Positions 20,360 through 30,550 of a stretch of 64,000 nucleotides of DNA are shown piece after piece (within the stretch, counting starts at the first letter, position 1; every line of letters starts with the position of its first letter). Source of the DNA: Acidobacteriota bacterium. GTDB lineage: Bacteria > Actinomycetota > Acidimicrobiia > Acidimicrobiales > RAAP-2. The notes beneath the pieces are model-generated. The model saw nothing but the letters and a program-made list of their open reading frames with translations, did not search any database and was not told the origin of the DNA. The stretch lies in contig JAGXAY010000003.1 in assembly GCA_018971385.1 (NCBI GenBank), forward strand, positions 1 through 64,000, in the 5' to 3' direction. A program made the position numbers and the translations under genes.

Positions 20360-21276
20360 GAAGGGCGGAGATCCCGGTCTCGCACCAGCCTCGCCACCGC
20401 GTCTCGCCAGTCGGGCAGAGCAGCGTAGGCCGCGTGAAACTTCCCCGTGTCGAGGTCCGAGCGGGGCGGTCGGGTCGCGAGGGGTGCCGGCGACAACTCA
20501 CTGGTCGCAATGGGCTCGGCAAACTCCGCGTCCCGCCCGAGAATCTCTCCGATGTAGGCGGCAATCTCGAACCAGGTCGTGGTTCCGGAGTTCGCGACGT
20601 GCCACACTCCCCCGGGCCGAGTCCGGGTGAGCGCCACCAGGCAACGCGCCAGGTCAGCGGCGGAGGTCACCGTACCCGTCTGGTCGTTCACGAAGCGAAC
20701 GCTCTGACCACTGCGGGCCCGGTCGGCGATGATGTGGGCGACGTTCTTGCCCCGTACCCCCATCACCCAACTCGTGCGCACGATGGTGTCCGAAGGGCGA
20801 CAGAGTCGTTCTCCGTCCCGTTTTGTCGCGCCGTACACGCTCTGGGGATTCGTCTCGTCCCCCTCGACGTAGGCCGATCCCTTCAAACCATCGAACACGT
20901 AGTCCGTTGACACCGCAATGAGGTGAGCCCCGTAGCGCTCGGCGGCGTCCGACAACAGTCCCGTACCCCGAGCATTGACCGCGTGAGCCGCCTCCGGCTC
21001 CGTTTCGGCCCGGTCCACCGCGGTGTAGGCCGCGAGGTGGACCACCACGTCCGGTCGCGTCGCGGCGAGGGCGCGGTCTACCTGACCAGCGTCGGACACG
21101 TCGAGATCGTGATGACTTAATCCCATCACCTCAAACTCGGCCGAGTCGAGGTCCCGTCCGTCGGGTCGAAAATCCTCGCGGCCACCGAGAGGCACTCGCC
21201 CCTCGAAGTAGTCCACCAGGTCCACGCCGACCTGGCCACTCGCTCCGGTCACCATCACCCGTTGGGGTCGATTCAT
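20356..21276 (-). CDS. rmlD: dTDP-4-dehydrorhamnose reductase
   Basis: MVTGASGQVGVDL, AVDRAETEPEAAHAVNARGTGLLSDAA, STDYVFDGLKG, SVYGATKRDGE; start MNRPQR. Confidence 0.92.
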   Translation of the reverse strand: MNRPQRVMVTGASGQVGVDLVDYFEGRVPLGGREDFRPDGRDLDSAEFEVMGLSHHDLDVSDAGQVDRALAATRPDVVVHLAAYTAVDRAETEPEAAHAVNARGTGLLSDAAERYGAHLIAVSTDYVFDGLKGSAYVEGDETNPQSVYGATKRDGERLCRPSDTIVRTSWVMGVRGKNVAHIIADRARSGQSVRFVNDQTGTVTSAADLARCLVALTRTRPGGVWHVANSGTTTWFEIAAYIGEILGRDAEFAEPIATSELSPAPLATRPPRSDLDTGKFHAAYAALPDWRDAVARLVRDRDLRPS

Positions 21277-21995
21277 TCCGCGTCTCCTCTTAAGTGCACA
21301 ACGTCCGCCGCCGAAAGGGTCCACGTGGCGTCGCCCACGACCACGAGTCGTCCCCACTGGTCGACGTCACGGGCCACGCCCGAAATTATGTCGTTCTCGA
21401 GGTAGCCCCGTACTCGGCGACCCAGAGTAGCGAGCGCATCCCGGTACTCCTCGCGGAGCTGCGCTCTCCCCTCCGCCGTCAGGAGTCTCTCGGCTCGCGG
21501 AGTCAACTCCGCCAACACCCGTTCGAGAACCTCGTCGCGACCGAGGCACACTCCCCAGGCCCCGGCCACACTGGTGGCTTCCACCAGGTCCTCACCCGGA
21601 GCCGCGAGATTAAGTCCCAGTCCCACGACCACCCGCTCACCCACCACCTGGGCGAGGAGTCCGCCGAGCTTCTTGTCCTCGATCAAGAGGTCGTTCGGCC
21701 ATTTGAGGTCCACTCGTCCCCAGGGTTCGAGCGCCGAACGCGCACTGAGGGCGAGAGCGACGAGCGCCCAGGGGTACTGGTCGGGCTCTCCACCGGGGCG
21801 CAGCAGCACGCTCATCAACAAGGCGGACCCCCGCGGGGCCACCCAGGAACGATCCCGCCGCCCGCGGCCGGCCTCTTGAAAGTCCGCCGCGATGACGAGA
21901 CCCTCCGACTCACCCGCCCGCGCGCGCGCAACGAGAAGATCGTTCGTGGAGCCGACGGAGCCTTCTCGCTCAATGCGCCACTCGGTCTCGCTCAC
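21273..21995 (-). CDS. birA: Biotin--[acetyl-CoA-carboxylase] ligase
   Basis: GSTNDLL, ADFQEAGRGRRDRSWVAPRGSALLMSVLLRP, LKWPNDLLIEDKKLGGLLAQV. Confidence 0.94.
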   Translation of the reverse strand: MSETEWRIEREGSVGSTNDLLVARARAGESEGLVIAADFQEAGRGRRDRSWVAPRGSALLMSVLLRPGGEPDQYPWALVALALSARSALEPWGRVDLKWPNDLLIEDKKLGGLLAQVVGERVVVGLGLNLAAPGEDLVEATSVAGAWGVCLGRDEVLERVLAELTPRAERLLTAEGRAQLREEYRDALATLGRRVRGYLENDIISGVARDVDQWGRLVVVGDATWTLSAADVVHLRGDAE

Positions 21996-22001
21996 CGGTA
22001 C

Positions 22002-22007
22002 AGATTA
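22002..22007 (-). promoter_or_regulatory. Putative -10 (TAATCT) of birA, leaderless
   Basis: TAATCT-GTACCG-GTG on the minus strand. Confidence 0.5.
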
Positions 22008-22053
22008 GGGTTGATACAGCCGTCGAACAGGGCGGTGGGGTGAGTGCGCGAGG

Positions 22054-23796
22054 GTGAGACCGTTGAAGAAAGTCTTGATTGCCAACCGCGGCGAGATTGC
22101 CGTTCGAGTCATTCGTACGTGTCGAGAGCTCGGGATTGGGACCGTCGCGGTCTACTCCGAACTCGACCGAGACGCCCTCCACGTTCGACTCGCCGACGAG
22201 GCCTTCGCGCTCGGTGGACAGACGGCCGCCGAAAGTTACCTCAACACTGAGGCGATTCTCCGCGCCATCGAACTCTCCGGGGCGGACGCCGTTCACCCCG
22301 GCTACGGATTCTTCTCGGAGAACACTGACTTCGCGCGAGCCATCACGTCCCGGGGCGTGACCTTTATCGGACCTCCGCCCGAAGCTATCGAGGTCATGGG
22401 GGACAAGATCTCCTCCCGCTTGGCGGCCGAAGCCGCGGGAGTGAGTGGGGTGCCGGGGCGCAGTGAAGTCCTGACGAGCGCCGATGAGGTGGTCGCGTTC
22501 GGTAACGAGGTGGGATGGCCCGTCGCCATCAAGGCCGCCTACGGCGGTGGCGGACGGGGAATGAAGGTGGTCTCTCGGCCCGAGGAGGCCACCGAGGCGC
22601 TGGAGAGCGCCCAGCGAGAGTCGCTCGCGTCCTTCGGACGTAGCGAGTGTTACGTGGAACGCTACCTGACGTGGCCGCGCCACATCGAGATGCAGATCAT
22701 GGCCGACACCCACGGGAACGTGGTCTGGCTCGGTGAGCGTGACTGCTCCGCTCAGCGCCGGCACCAGAAGTTGGTCGAAGAGTCCCCGGCTCCCAACTTT
22801 CCCGACGAGGTGCGTCGCCGAATGGGTGAGGCGGCGGTGCGCGTGTCGCGGGCCTGCGGGTACGTCAACGCCGGCACGGTCGAATTCCTCTACCAGGACG
22901 GGGAGTTCTACTTCCTCGAGATGAACACACGACTCCAGGTGGAGCACCCCGTTACCGAACTCGTCACCGGCCTCGACCTCGTCGAGTGGCAGATCCGCGT
23001 CGCGTCCGGTGAATCTCTCGGTTTCACCCAGGACACGATTCGTCACGACGGTCACGCCATTGAAGTTCGCATTAACGCGGAAGACCCGGCCGGGGGTCGC
23101 TTTAGCCCGAGTCCGGGCACCATCACGACGTTGCGCGCGCCCGCGGGACCGGGAGTTCGACTCGACGCCGGGTACGAGACCGGAGATACGGTCTCGCAGT
23201 ACTACGACAACCTGATCGCCAAACTCATCGTGTGGGGTCCCGACCGGGAGCGGGCGCGCCGTCGCCTCCTCCGGGCCATTGAGGAGACCCGCCTCGAGGG
23301 AGTGGCCAGTACGCTCCCGGCCGACACCATCATCTTGAACGACCCTCACTTCGTCGAGGGCACGCACTCCACTCGATGGGTCGAGGAGTCACTCGACTTC
23401 TCCTCCGTCGTCAGTCCGGCTCTTTCGGCGCCGTCCGAGAGCGACCTCGTTCGTCGCGACGTGACGGCGGAAGTGAACGGGCGCCGAGTCGCCGTTGCCG
23501 TGTGGCTTCCCGAGAGTGGAGCCACCGGACCCGCCAGTGCCCCCAAGCGACGGAATCACCACGCGAGCATCGCCAGCAGTGGGTCGGGCACCGTCGCCGC
23601 GCCCATGCAGGGAACCATCGTGAAGGTGTCGGTGACCGAGGGGGCGAGTGTCGCCGTCGGCGACACCATCGTCGTCCTCGAGGCGATGAAAATGGAGAAC
23701 GCCCTCGTGGCCGAACGGGCCGGTACGGTCAAAAGCATTGCGGTGACGGCGGGTGACTCGGTGAACGCCGGCGATGTCGTGGCGGTGATCGAATGA
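22054..23796 (+). CDS. Acyl-CoA (acetyl/propionyl) carboxylase alpha subunit: biotin carboxylase + BCCP
   Basis: [55 protein letters not shown], biotinylation site [13 protein letters not shown]. Confidence 0.96.
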   Translation: MRPLKKVLIANRGEIAVRVIRTCRELGIGTVAVYSELDRDALHVRLADEAFALGGQTAAESYLNTEAILRAIELSGADAVHPGYGFFSENTDFARAITSRGVTFIGPPPEAIEVMGDKISSRLAAEAAGVSGVPGRSEVLTSADEVVAFGNEVGWPVAIKAAYGGGGRGMKVVSRPEEATEALESAQRESLASFGRSECYVERYLTWPRHIEMQIMADTHGNVVWLGERDCSAQRRHQKLVEESPAPNFPDEVRRRMGEAAVRVSRACGYVNAGTVEFLYQDGEFYFLEMNTRLQVEHPVTELVTGLDLVEWQIRVASGESLGFTQDTIRHDGHAIEVRINAEDPAGGRFSPSPGTITTLRAPAGPGVRLDAGYETGDTVSQYYDNLIAKLIVWGPDRERARRRLLRAIEETRLEGVASTLPADTIILNDPHFVEGTHSTRWVEESLDFSSVVSPALSAPSESDLVRRDVTAEVNGRRVAVAVWLPESGATGPASAPKRRNHHASIASSGSGTVAAPMQGTIVKVSVTEGASVAVGDTIVVLEAMKMENALVAERAGTVKSIAVTAGDSVNAGDVVAVIE

Positions 23797-24938
23797 GCGG
23801 CGAAGTTTCGCTTGAGCCCTACGTCGAGCGCCTCGTCGCGCTCAGTGAATTTGTGCACGCTCACCCCGAGTTGGGCTACGAAGAAAGAGAGAGTTCGGCC
23901 GCCGTCGCCGACCTGCTGGAGTCCAGTGGCTTTACGGTCACTCGCGGAGTGGGGGGCCTGCCCACCGCCTTTCGCGCCACCGCGGGGCAAGGTTCTCTCC
24001 ACGTCGTAGTGTGTTGCGAGTACGACGCCCTCCCCGACGTCGGCCACGCCTGCGGACACAATCTCATCGCCGCCTCCTCGGCCGGAGCGGGACTCGCCCT
24101 CCTCGAACATCTCGACGAGGCTGACTTGCGGGTGACCGTTCTCGGAACCCCCTCCGAGGAAGGTGGGGGAGGAAAGATCGACCTCATTCACGCGGGCGAG
24201 TTCGACGACGCCCACTTCGCCATGATGGTTCACCCCTGGCCCGACGAACGCCTCGAGGCCCAGTGCCTCGCCGTCGACCATTTCGACGTGATCTACGAGG
24301 GGCGAGAAGCCCACGCCTCGGCCGCACCGTGGGAGGGAATCAACGCACTCGACGCCCAAACCATCGCCCAAGTAGCCGTCGGCCTCTTGCGCCAACACCT
24401 GCGACCCGGTGATCAAGTCCATTCCATCATCTCTGACGGCGGGGTCGCGGCGAATATCGTGCCCCAGCGAACCGTCGCTCGGTACATGGCCCGATCCGTT
24501 GACCTCGACCGCTTAGACGCCCTGCGCCAACGGCTGACCCGGTGCTTTGAGGCTGGCGCCCTCGCGACTGGTTCTCGCCTCGAACAAGTGGAGATCGGGA
24601 GTCGGTTCTCCCACATGGTGAGCCATCCCGGCATCCTCGCTCACTACCGTCAGGCCGCCGAGGCCCTCGGTCGCCGCTTCGACGCCGACGACGAGGGTCG
24701 CCCCCGTCCGACACTGTCGACCGATATGGCCAACGTGTCGTTAGTTGTCCCCTCTATTCACCCCTTGATTCGCCTCGAAACTCACGGAGCCGTCAACCAC
24801 CAGCCGGAGTTCACCGCGTCGTGCCTCGGCGAGAACGCCGAAGCGACGCTCCGTGACGGTGCTCTGGCGCTCGCCGCTACCGCTCTCACGGTCGCTCGTG
24901 ATGAGAATCTTCGCACCCAACTACTTGGAGGTCACTGA
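23793..24938 (+). CDS. M20-family amidohydrolase/peptidase (AbgB/AbgA-like)
   Basis: [58 protein letters not shown]. Confidence 0.88.
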   Translation: MSGEVSLEPYVERLVALSEFVHAHPELGYEERESSAAVADLLESSGFTVTRGVGGLPTAFRATAGQGSLHVVVCCEYDALPDVGHACGHNLIAASSAGAGLALLEHLDEADLRVTVLGTPSEEGGGGKIDLIHAGEFDDAHFAMMVHPWPDERLEAQCLAVDHFDVIYEGREAHASAAPWEGINALDAQTIAQVAVGLLRQHLRPGDQVHSIISDGGVAANIVPQRTVARYMARSVDLDRLDALRQRLTRCFEAGALATGSRLEQVEIGSRFSHMVSHPGILAHYRQAAEALGRRFDADDEGRPRPTLSTDMANVSLVVPSIHPLIRLETHGAVNHQPEFTASCLGENAEATLRDGALALAATALTVARDENLRTQLLGGH

Positions 24939-25234
24939 TGGTCCTAGAGCACGCCTGGATTCAGGTTCACCCCGACGGAGCCGACGCCTACGCGGAGGCC
25001 GTCGCTGCCGCCCGCCCCTTCATCGAGGGGGCCCCGGGGTGCCACGGCATTGAACTTCGCCAGCAAATCGAGGACCCGACGTACTTCGTCCTCCTCGTTC
25101 GCTGGGACTCCGTCGAGGCGCACATGGAGTTTCGCGACTCGCCGGCCTTCGAGGGCTGGCGCGGTCTGACCCACTCCCACTACGCCTCACCGGTCGAAGT
25201 CACGCACTTCAACGAACCTCTGTCGCTGTCGTGA
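24938..25234 (+). CDS. Antibiotic biosynthesis monooxygenase (ABM) domain protein
   Basis: Small ferredoxin-like ABM pattern (CHGIELRQQIEDPTYFVLLVRWDSVEAHMEFRDSPAFEGW). Confidence 0.8.
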   Translation: MVLEHAWIQVHPDGADAYAEAVAAARPFIEGAPGCHGIELRQQIEDPTYFVLLVRWDSVEAHMEFRDSPAFEGWRGLTHSHYASPVEVTHFNEPLSLS

Positions 25235-26187
25235 GCGACTGGACGCTCGACCCGGACACCCTGAGTGGTCTCGAGGGTCCCGACACGAGCGACCTCTGGA
25301 ACGTGGACGGATCACGGCGGCTCGACCGGCTGTTGGCGGCGGCGTCGATAGCGACCCGCAAGGACGATCCCCTCGTTCGGTGGCGCGACATCACCATTGA
25401 GGTCGACCAGAGGGCGATCTCGGCGCGTCTCTACGAGCCGTCCGAGAGTTCCGGCCCGCGCGGCGGAGTCCTCTTCTTCCACGGTGGCGCCTTCGTGTTC
25501 GGAACCCTCGAGAGTGAGCACGACCGCTGCGTCGCGTGGTGCCGGGCGAGCGGGGCCCTCGTTCTCTCCGTGGACTACCGACTCGCCCCCGAGTTCCCCT
25601 TTCCCGCCGCCGTCGACGACTGTCGAGCGGCCGCGAGATGGATGACCGAGCACGCGGAGGAACTCCGTCTCGATCTCGCGCGCTGGTGCGTCGCGGGGGC
25701 GAGCGCGGGTGGGGCCCTCGCGGCGGGAGTGGCCCAGTGGGCGCGCGGGACTCTGGGGACTCCGCCCTGCGCCCAAATCCTCATCTACCCGGTTCTCGAT
25801 GATCGCGCGACCGACGGTTCGGCCGCCACCTACTTTGAGGGACTGAGCTGGGACGGGCGGCGCGGCGCCAAGATGTGGGAGATCTACCTCAGTGATCACC
25901 TGCCGAACGCCGACGCCGCGCCCGCGCGAGCGGAGGATCTCCGGGGCCTCGCCCCGGCGTACTTCATGGTCTGCGAGCACGACCCCTTGCGGGACGAGGC
26001 GCTCGACTACGCGCGCCGCCTCCTCGACTCCGGCGTCGAAGTGGAGCTACACCTCTGGCCCCGCGCCTATCACGCCGTCGACGTTATTGCGCCGGACTCC
26101 CGACTCGCCCGACGAGCGATGCGGGAGCAGGGCGAGGTTCTTCGTCGGGTCGTGGGCCCATCCGACGAGTCCACCTCGTCGGACTAG
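25231..26187 (+). CDS. Alpha/beta hydrolase, HSL-like (GDXG) lipase/esterase family
   Basis: [10 protein letters not shown] oxyanion motif, [31 protein letters not shown]. Confidence 0.9.
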   Translation: MSDWTLDPDTLSGLEGPDTSDLWNVDGSRRLDRLLAAASIATRKDDPLVRWRDITIEVDQRAISARLYEPSESSGPRGGVLFFHGGAFVFGTLESEHDRCVAWCRASGALVLSVDYRLAPEFPFPAAVDDCRAAARWMTEHAEELRLDLARWCVAGASAGGALAAGVAQWARGTLGTPPCAQILIYPVLDDRATDGSAATYFEGLSWDGRRGAKMWEIYLSDHLPNADAAPARAEDLRGLAPAYFMVCEHDPLRDEALDYARRLLDSGVEVELHLWPRAYHAVDVIAPDSRLARRAMREQGEVLRRVVGPSDESTSSD

Positions 26188-27740
26188 TACTCACCCCAGA
26201 CGCCTCGTAGGACGTCTGATACTTCGCCCACCGTGGCCCCCACGCGGTGCGCATCGCGCAGGGCGTAGACGACGTTGGCGCTGCCTTTCGCGGCCCCTTC
26301 GAGTTCGCTGAGCGCGTGACGAAGGGCGACCTCATCCCGCGACGCCCGAAACTCCGCGAGACGGGAACACTGACGACGTTCCTCGTCGGGGTCGTGGGGA
26401 AAGACTTCCGTCGTCGTCTCGTGCTCGTCGACGAACTTGTTGACCCCGACGACCACACGCTCGCCCCGCTCCACCGCCAGGGCCGCCTCGTAGGCGGCCC
26501 GTTCAATCTCCCCCGCCACGTACCCCGACTCCACCGCCGCCACGGCACCACCACGTGCGTCGATCTCCGCGAGGTACTCCCGCGCTCGACGCTCGACCTC
26601 ATCCGTCAGGTGTTCCACGTAGTAGGAACCGGCGAGAGGATCCACCGTCGCCGTCACGCCCGACTCGTAGCCGATGACTTGCTGCGTGCGCAGGGCCAAC
26701 TTGGCCGCGGACTCGGTAGGCAGCCCGAGGGCTTCGTCGTATCCGTTGGTGTGCAGACTCTGCGTACCGCCGAGCACCGCTCCGAGGGCCTGGAGCGTCA
26801 CCCGCGCGACGTTGGTGAGGGGCTGTTGGGCCGTCAGGGTGGAACCCGCCGTTTGGGTGTGAAATCTCATCATCTGGCTCTTCGGATTGTCCGAACCGTA
26901 GCGCTCTTTGACGATGGTGGCCCAGAGACGACGGGCGGCGCGGAACTTCGCGACCTCCTCGAAGAGATCGTCGTGGGAGTTAAAGAAGAAGGACAGTCGA
27001 GGCGCCACGTCATCGACCTCGAGTCCGGCGAGACGGGCGGCGTCGAGATAGGCCATCGCGTTCGCGACGGTGAAGGCCACCTCTTGAACCGCCGTGGAAC
27101 CTGCTTCACGGATGTGGTAGCCCGAGACGGAGATGGAGTTCCATTGGGGTACTTCGGCGGCGCAGTAGGCGAACGTGTCTACGACGAGTCGCATGGACGG
27201 ACGGGGTGGGTAGACGTAGGTTCCCCGTGCCACGTACTCCTTCAAAATGTCGTTCTGGATGGTTCCGCGAATCTGATCGCCCCGCACTCCCTGCTCCTCC
27301 GCGACGAGCTGGTAGAGGACGAGCAGTGACGCCGCGGTGGCGTTAATCGTCATCGACGTCGAGACCGAGTCGAGGGGTAGCCCTCGCAACAAGCGGCGCA
27401 TGTCGTCGAGGGACGAAATAGCGACGCCCACGCGACCCACCTCCCCGAGGGCTCGGGGGTGATCGGAGTCCAAGCCCATCTGGGTCGGGAGATCGAACGC
27501 GCAACTGAGACCGGTTTGGCCCGCCCCGAGGAGAAAGCGAAACCGCTCGTTGGTCGAATCGGCGCTACCAAAGCCGGCGTACTGACGCATCGTCCACAAG
27601 CGCTCGCGGTACATCTGCGGATGAATGCCGCGGGTGAAGGGAAACTCGCCCGGTTGACCCAGGCGTTCGGGAACCGGGCCCGCTTCGGGGCCGTAGGTCA
27701 CCTCGACGGAGGGGGCGGAGTCGCGCGGGTCGTCGTTCAC
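26184..27740 (-). CDS. Acyl-CoA mutase large subunit (methylmalonyl-CoA mutase family), no B12-binding domain
   Basis: [45 protein letters not shown]; 518 aa ending before a cobalamin-binding domain. Confidence 0.93.
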   Translation of the reverse strand: MNDDPRDSAPSVEVTYGPEAGPVPERLGQPGEFPFTRGIHPQMYRERLWTMRQYAGFGSADSTNERFRFLLGAGQTGLSCAFDLPTQMGLDSDHPRALGEVGRVGVAISSLDDMRRLLRGLPLDSVSTSMTINATAASLLVLYQLVAEEQGVRGDQIRGTIQNDILKEYVARGTYVYPPRPSMRLVVDTFAYCAAEVPQWNSISVSGYHIREAGSTAVQEVAFTVANAMAYLDAARLAGLEVDDVAPRLSFFFNSHDDLFEEVAKFRAARRLWATIVKERYGSDNPKSQMMRFHTQTAGSTLTAQQPLTNVARVTLQALGAVLGGTQSLHTNGYDEALGLPTESAAKLALRTQQVIGYESGVTATVDPLAGSYYVEHLTDEVERRAREYLAEIDARGGAVAAVESGYVAGEIERAAYEAALAVERGERVVVGVNKFVDEHETTTEVFPHDPDEERRQCSRLAEFRASRDEVALRHALSELEGAAKGSANVVYALRDAHRVGATVGEVSDVLRGVWGEY

Positions 27741-27769
27741 GACCTCATGCTACGACCACCGCAAAAGGC

Positions 27770-27801
27770 GAGTGCCCCCGGACCAGAGTCCGGGGGCACT
27801 C
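27770..27801 (-). terminator. Intrinsic terminator downstream of the rhodanese-MoeB gene
   Basis: 14-bp stem GAGTGCCCCCGGAC/GTCCGGGGGCACTC, loop of 4, followed on the minus strand by GCCTTTTGCG. Confidence 0.8.
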
Positions 27802-27807
27802 CTGTCG

Positions 27808-28977
27808 TTAGTGGGCCGGAGCCACCGCGTGCGGCATGCACAGGTCGTCGTACTCGGCGATGATGATCTCGCCGGCGTTCTCGCCGCAGGCCGGGCACTG
27901 GGGGTCACGGCGGACCTTAAAGTTCCGGAACGTTTGGTCCATCGAGTCGTAGGTCAACAGACGCCCCACCAGGGGGTCGCCGAGACCGAGGATCAACTTG
28001 ATGGCCTCGAGCGCCTGAATCGACCCGATGATCCCGGGCAGAACTCCGAGTACACCCGCTTCAGCGCAACTCGGCGCCAACTCCGCGGGTGGCGGTTCGG
28101 GGATCATGCAGCGGTAGCACGGTCCCTCGTAGGGGGCGAACACCGTGGCCTGTCCTTCGAAACGGAAGATAGAGCCGTGAACCACCGGGATCTTCTTCAG
28201 CAGCGCCGCGTCGTTCACGAGGTAGCGGGTGGGGAAGTTATCCGTCCCGTCCACGATGACGTCGTACCCGTCGATGATGTCGAGGATGTTGTCCGCTCCG
28301 AGACGGGTGTCGTACATATTGACGACGAGGTCGGGATTGAGCGCGGTGAGCGTCATCTTCGCGCTCTCCACCTTGCGCAGTCCGACGCGGTCGAGATTGT
28401 GAAGAATCTGACGCTGAATGTTCGAGGCGTCCACCACGTCCATGTCGATGATGCCGAGCGTTCCCACTCCCGCGGCGGCCAGGTAGAGCGCGGCCGGGGA
28501 ACCGAGGCCACCCGCTCCGAGCAGGAGCACCTTCGCGTCCATCAATTTCAGTTGGCCCTTTTCGCCCACCTCCGGCAGGAGGAGGTGACGCTGGTAGCGA
28601 TTGCGCTGGTCGGGAGTGAGGGCGCGGGGCGTCGACCAGGGCAGGCCCTCGTCCTTCCACTTGTTAAAACCCCCAATGATGGAGACCACGTCGGTGTAGC
28701 CGAGGTCCTGGAGGGTCTTCGTGGCGAAGGCGCTACGAACACCACCCGCGCAGTACACGGCGATCGGTTTGGTCTTGTCGGGGAGGCGCCCCTCGACGTT
28801 GAACTCCAGGTGACCACGGGGGATGTGGGTCGCGCCGGGCAGGGCTCCCTGCTCGTACTCGTCGGGTTCACGCACGTCAAGAATCTCGTAATGGGAGAGA
28901 TTCGTGGCGACGTCGTGCGGATCGATTTCGCGAATTTCGGCCTTGGCGGCGTTTAGTAGTTCACGGGGTGATGACAT
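27808..28977 (-). CDS. Rhodanese-ThiF/MoeB fusion (sulfurtransferase/adenylyltransferase, MoeZ-like, rhodanese N-terminal)
   Basis: N-terminal rhodanese (LDVREPDEYEQGALPGATHIPRG, YCAGGVRS) then E1-like GAGGLGSPAALYLAAAGVG, GTDNFPTRYLVND, zinc cysteines CYRC/CPAC. Confidence 0.92.
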   Translation of the reverse strand: MSSPRELLNAAKAEIREIDPHDVATNLSHYEILDVREPDEYEQGALPGATHIPRGHLEFNVEGRLPDKTKPIAVYCAGGVRSAFATKTLQDLGYTDVVSIIGGFNKWKDEGLPWSTPRALTPDQRNRYQRHLLLPEVGEKGQLKLMDAKVLLLGAGGLGSPAALYLAAAGVGTLGIIDMDVVDASNIQRQILHNLDRVGLRKVESAKMTLTALNPDLVVNMYDTRLGADNILDIIDGYDVIVDGTDNFPTRYLVNDAALLKKIPVVHGSIFRFEGQATVFAPYEGPCYRCMIPEPPPAELAPSCAEAGVLGVLPGIIGSIQALEAIKLILGLGDPLVGRLLTYDSMDQTFRNFKVRRDPQCPACGENAGEIIIAEYDDLCMPHAVAPAH

Positions 28978-29047
28978 GACACTCCTTCCGGACGAAATAT
29001 TAGTGGTTTAGTCAACAATTGATGACGGCCCGTGATAGACCACACCC

Positions 29048-29641
29048 GTGGAGTTCGACGACGTCTGGCGCCGGCGCCGAATGCGACGCAGTTTCACTGG
29101 AGAACCGCTCGACCTCGATCGACTGGAGCACCTCGTGGAAGAGTCTCTTCGAGCCCCCACCGCCGGCAACTGCGGAGGGGTACGAGCGACCATTCTCGGT
29201 CCCCGTCTCGTCTCGACCTTCATCCTCGCCGCCACGGACGAGGGTTGGCGAGCCCACTCACGCCGTCGAGAAGGACTCGAGCGAGCGGGTGCGGTGGTGA
29301 TCTACTCGTCTCGCCCGGAGGACTACGCCGCGCGATACCGAGAGGCGGACAAGGCACGTTCCGACCTCGGAGACCTCGCGAACTGGCCCGTCCCCTACTG
29401 GCACACCGACGCCGCGATGGCGGCCCTCGGCTGCGTGCTGCTCTGCGAGAACGAGGGGTGGGGTGCCGCCCTGTGGGGCGCCTTTCGACACCACGCCGAC
29501 ATCGCCACCCTGGCCGGCCTCGGCGACGAAGACATCTTCGCGAGCCTCTTCATCGGGGTGCCGGACTTTCGCGATCCGCCCTCTCGTTCCCTCTCTCGGC
29601 CCACCCCGAGTCGCGCCGAGCGGGTGCGACGCCGGGAGTAG
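29048..29641 (+). CDS. Nitroreductase-family protein
   Basis: RRRRMRRSFTGEPLDLDRLEHLVEESLRAPTAGNCGG; GTG start at 29048. Confidence 0.85.
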   Translation: MEFDDVWRRRRMRRSFTGEPLDLDRLEHLVEESLRAPTAGNCGGVRATILGPRLVSTFILAATDEGWRAHSRRREGLERAGAVVIYSSRPEDYAARYREADKARSDLGDLANWPVPYWHTDAAMAALGCVLLCENEGWGAALWGAFRHHADIATLAGLGDEDIFASLFIGVPDFRDPPSRSLSRPTPSRAERVRRRE

Positions 29642-29650
29642 AACCCGGCC

Positions 29651-30550
29651 CTAGACGCTGGCCGCGATGACTGCGGCCGCGTCTCTCGACTCGAAGGTGA
29701 AGCCCGCTTCCGTGAGGGCGCGAGGGACCACGCGCTGGGAAGCGAGAACCGTGCCCTCTGCCATCTCCGTACCGAGTACCAGGCGAAGAGCGAACGCCGG
29801 GACTCGAGCCAGCGTCGGGCGACGCAGAGCCCGACCGAGAAGAGTCGTGAACTCGGCGTTCGTACACGCGTCGGGAGCCACCAGGTTGACCGGACCCTCG
29901 AGAGAAGAGGTGAGGAGAAACAGGAGGGCGCGAACCTCGTCACGGCGCGTAATGAGCGACATCCACTGACGCCCCGTACCGAGTCGTCCCCCGAGGCCGA
30001 GTCGAAAGAGGGGACGCACTCGAGCGAGTAGTCCACCCGCCGGGTCCATCACCAGACCGGTGCGCGCCGTGACTACCGAAGTCCCCGCACTCGCGAGGTC
30101 CCGGGCCGCGGCCTCCCACTCCCGACAGACTTCCGCCAGAAAGTCACTCCCGACGGAGGATGACTCGTCGAGAACTTCGTCCCCACGTGGGCCGTAAATG
30201 CCGATGGCGGACGCGTTGATCACCCGACCCACTCCACCGGCGGCGTCCATCACACCACGCAGTGCCCGGGTCGTCGACAAGCGGGACTGGAGGATCTCCT
30301 CCCGGTAGTGCGCGCTCCATCGTCGATCGGCCACACCGGCTCCGGCCAGGTTAACGATGGCGTCCACACCACCACTCGCGCGCACCCGCTCCACGTCGAC
30401 CTCCCCGGTCGAGGGGTCCCAGCGAATGTCGTCAACGCCGAGAGATCCGCCGGGACGCACGAGTCGAACCACCGAGTGACCGGCCTCATCGAGCGCAGCA
30501 CTCAACGCCGAACCAATAAATCCGCTCGAGCCCGCGATGATGACCCTCAC
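29651..30550 (-). CDS. TIGR01777-type NAD-dependent epimerase (SDR39U1/YfcH-like)
   Basis: MRVIIAGSSGFIGSALSAAL, NLAGAGVADRRWSAHYREEILQSRLSTTRAL, NASAIGIYGPRGDEVLDESS. Confidence 0.92.
   Translation of the reverse strand: MRVIIAGSSGFIGSALSAALDEAGHSVVRLVRPGGSLGVDDIRWDPSTGEVDVERVRASGGVDAIVNLAGAGVADRRWSAHYREEILQSRLSTTRALRGVMDAAGGVGRVINASAIGIYGPRGDEVLDESSSVGSDFLAEVCREWEAAARDLASAGTSVVTARTGLVMDPAGGLLARVRPLFRLGLGGRLGTGRQWMSLITRRDEVRALLFLLTSSLEGPVNLVAPDACTNAEFTTLLGRALRRPTLARVPAFALRLVLGTEMAEGTVLASQRVVPRALTEAGFTFESRDAAAVIAASV

Noticed and set aside
19406-20428. 340-aa plus-strand ORF over the glycosyltransferase
   Set aside because: Overlaps a well-supported gene; composition of a shadow ORF
21970-23367. 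465-aa antisense ORF over the carboxylase alpha subunit
   Set aside because: High-GC shadow ORF opposite a strongly conserved gene; no recognisable motif and no promoter or SD
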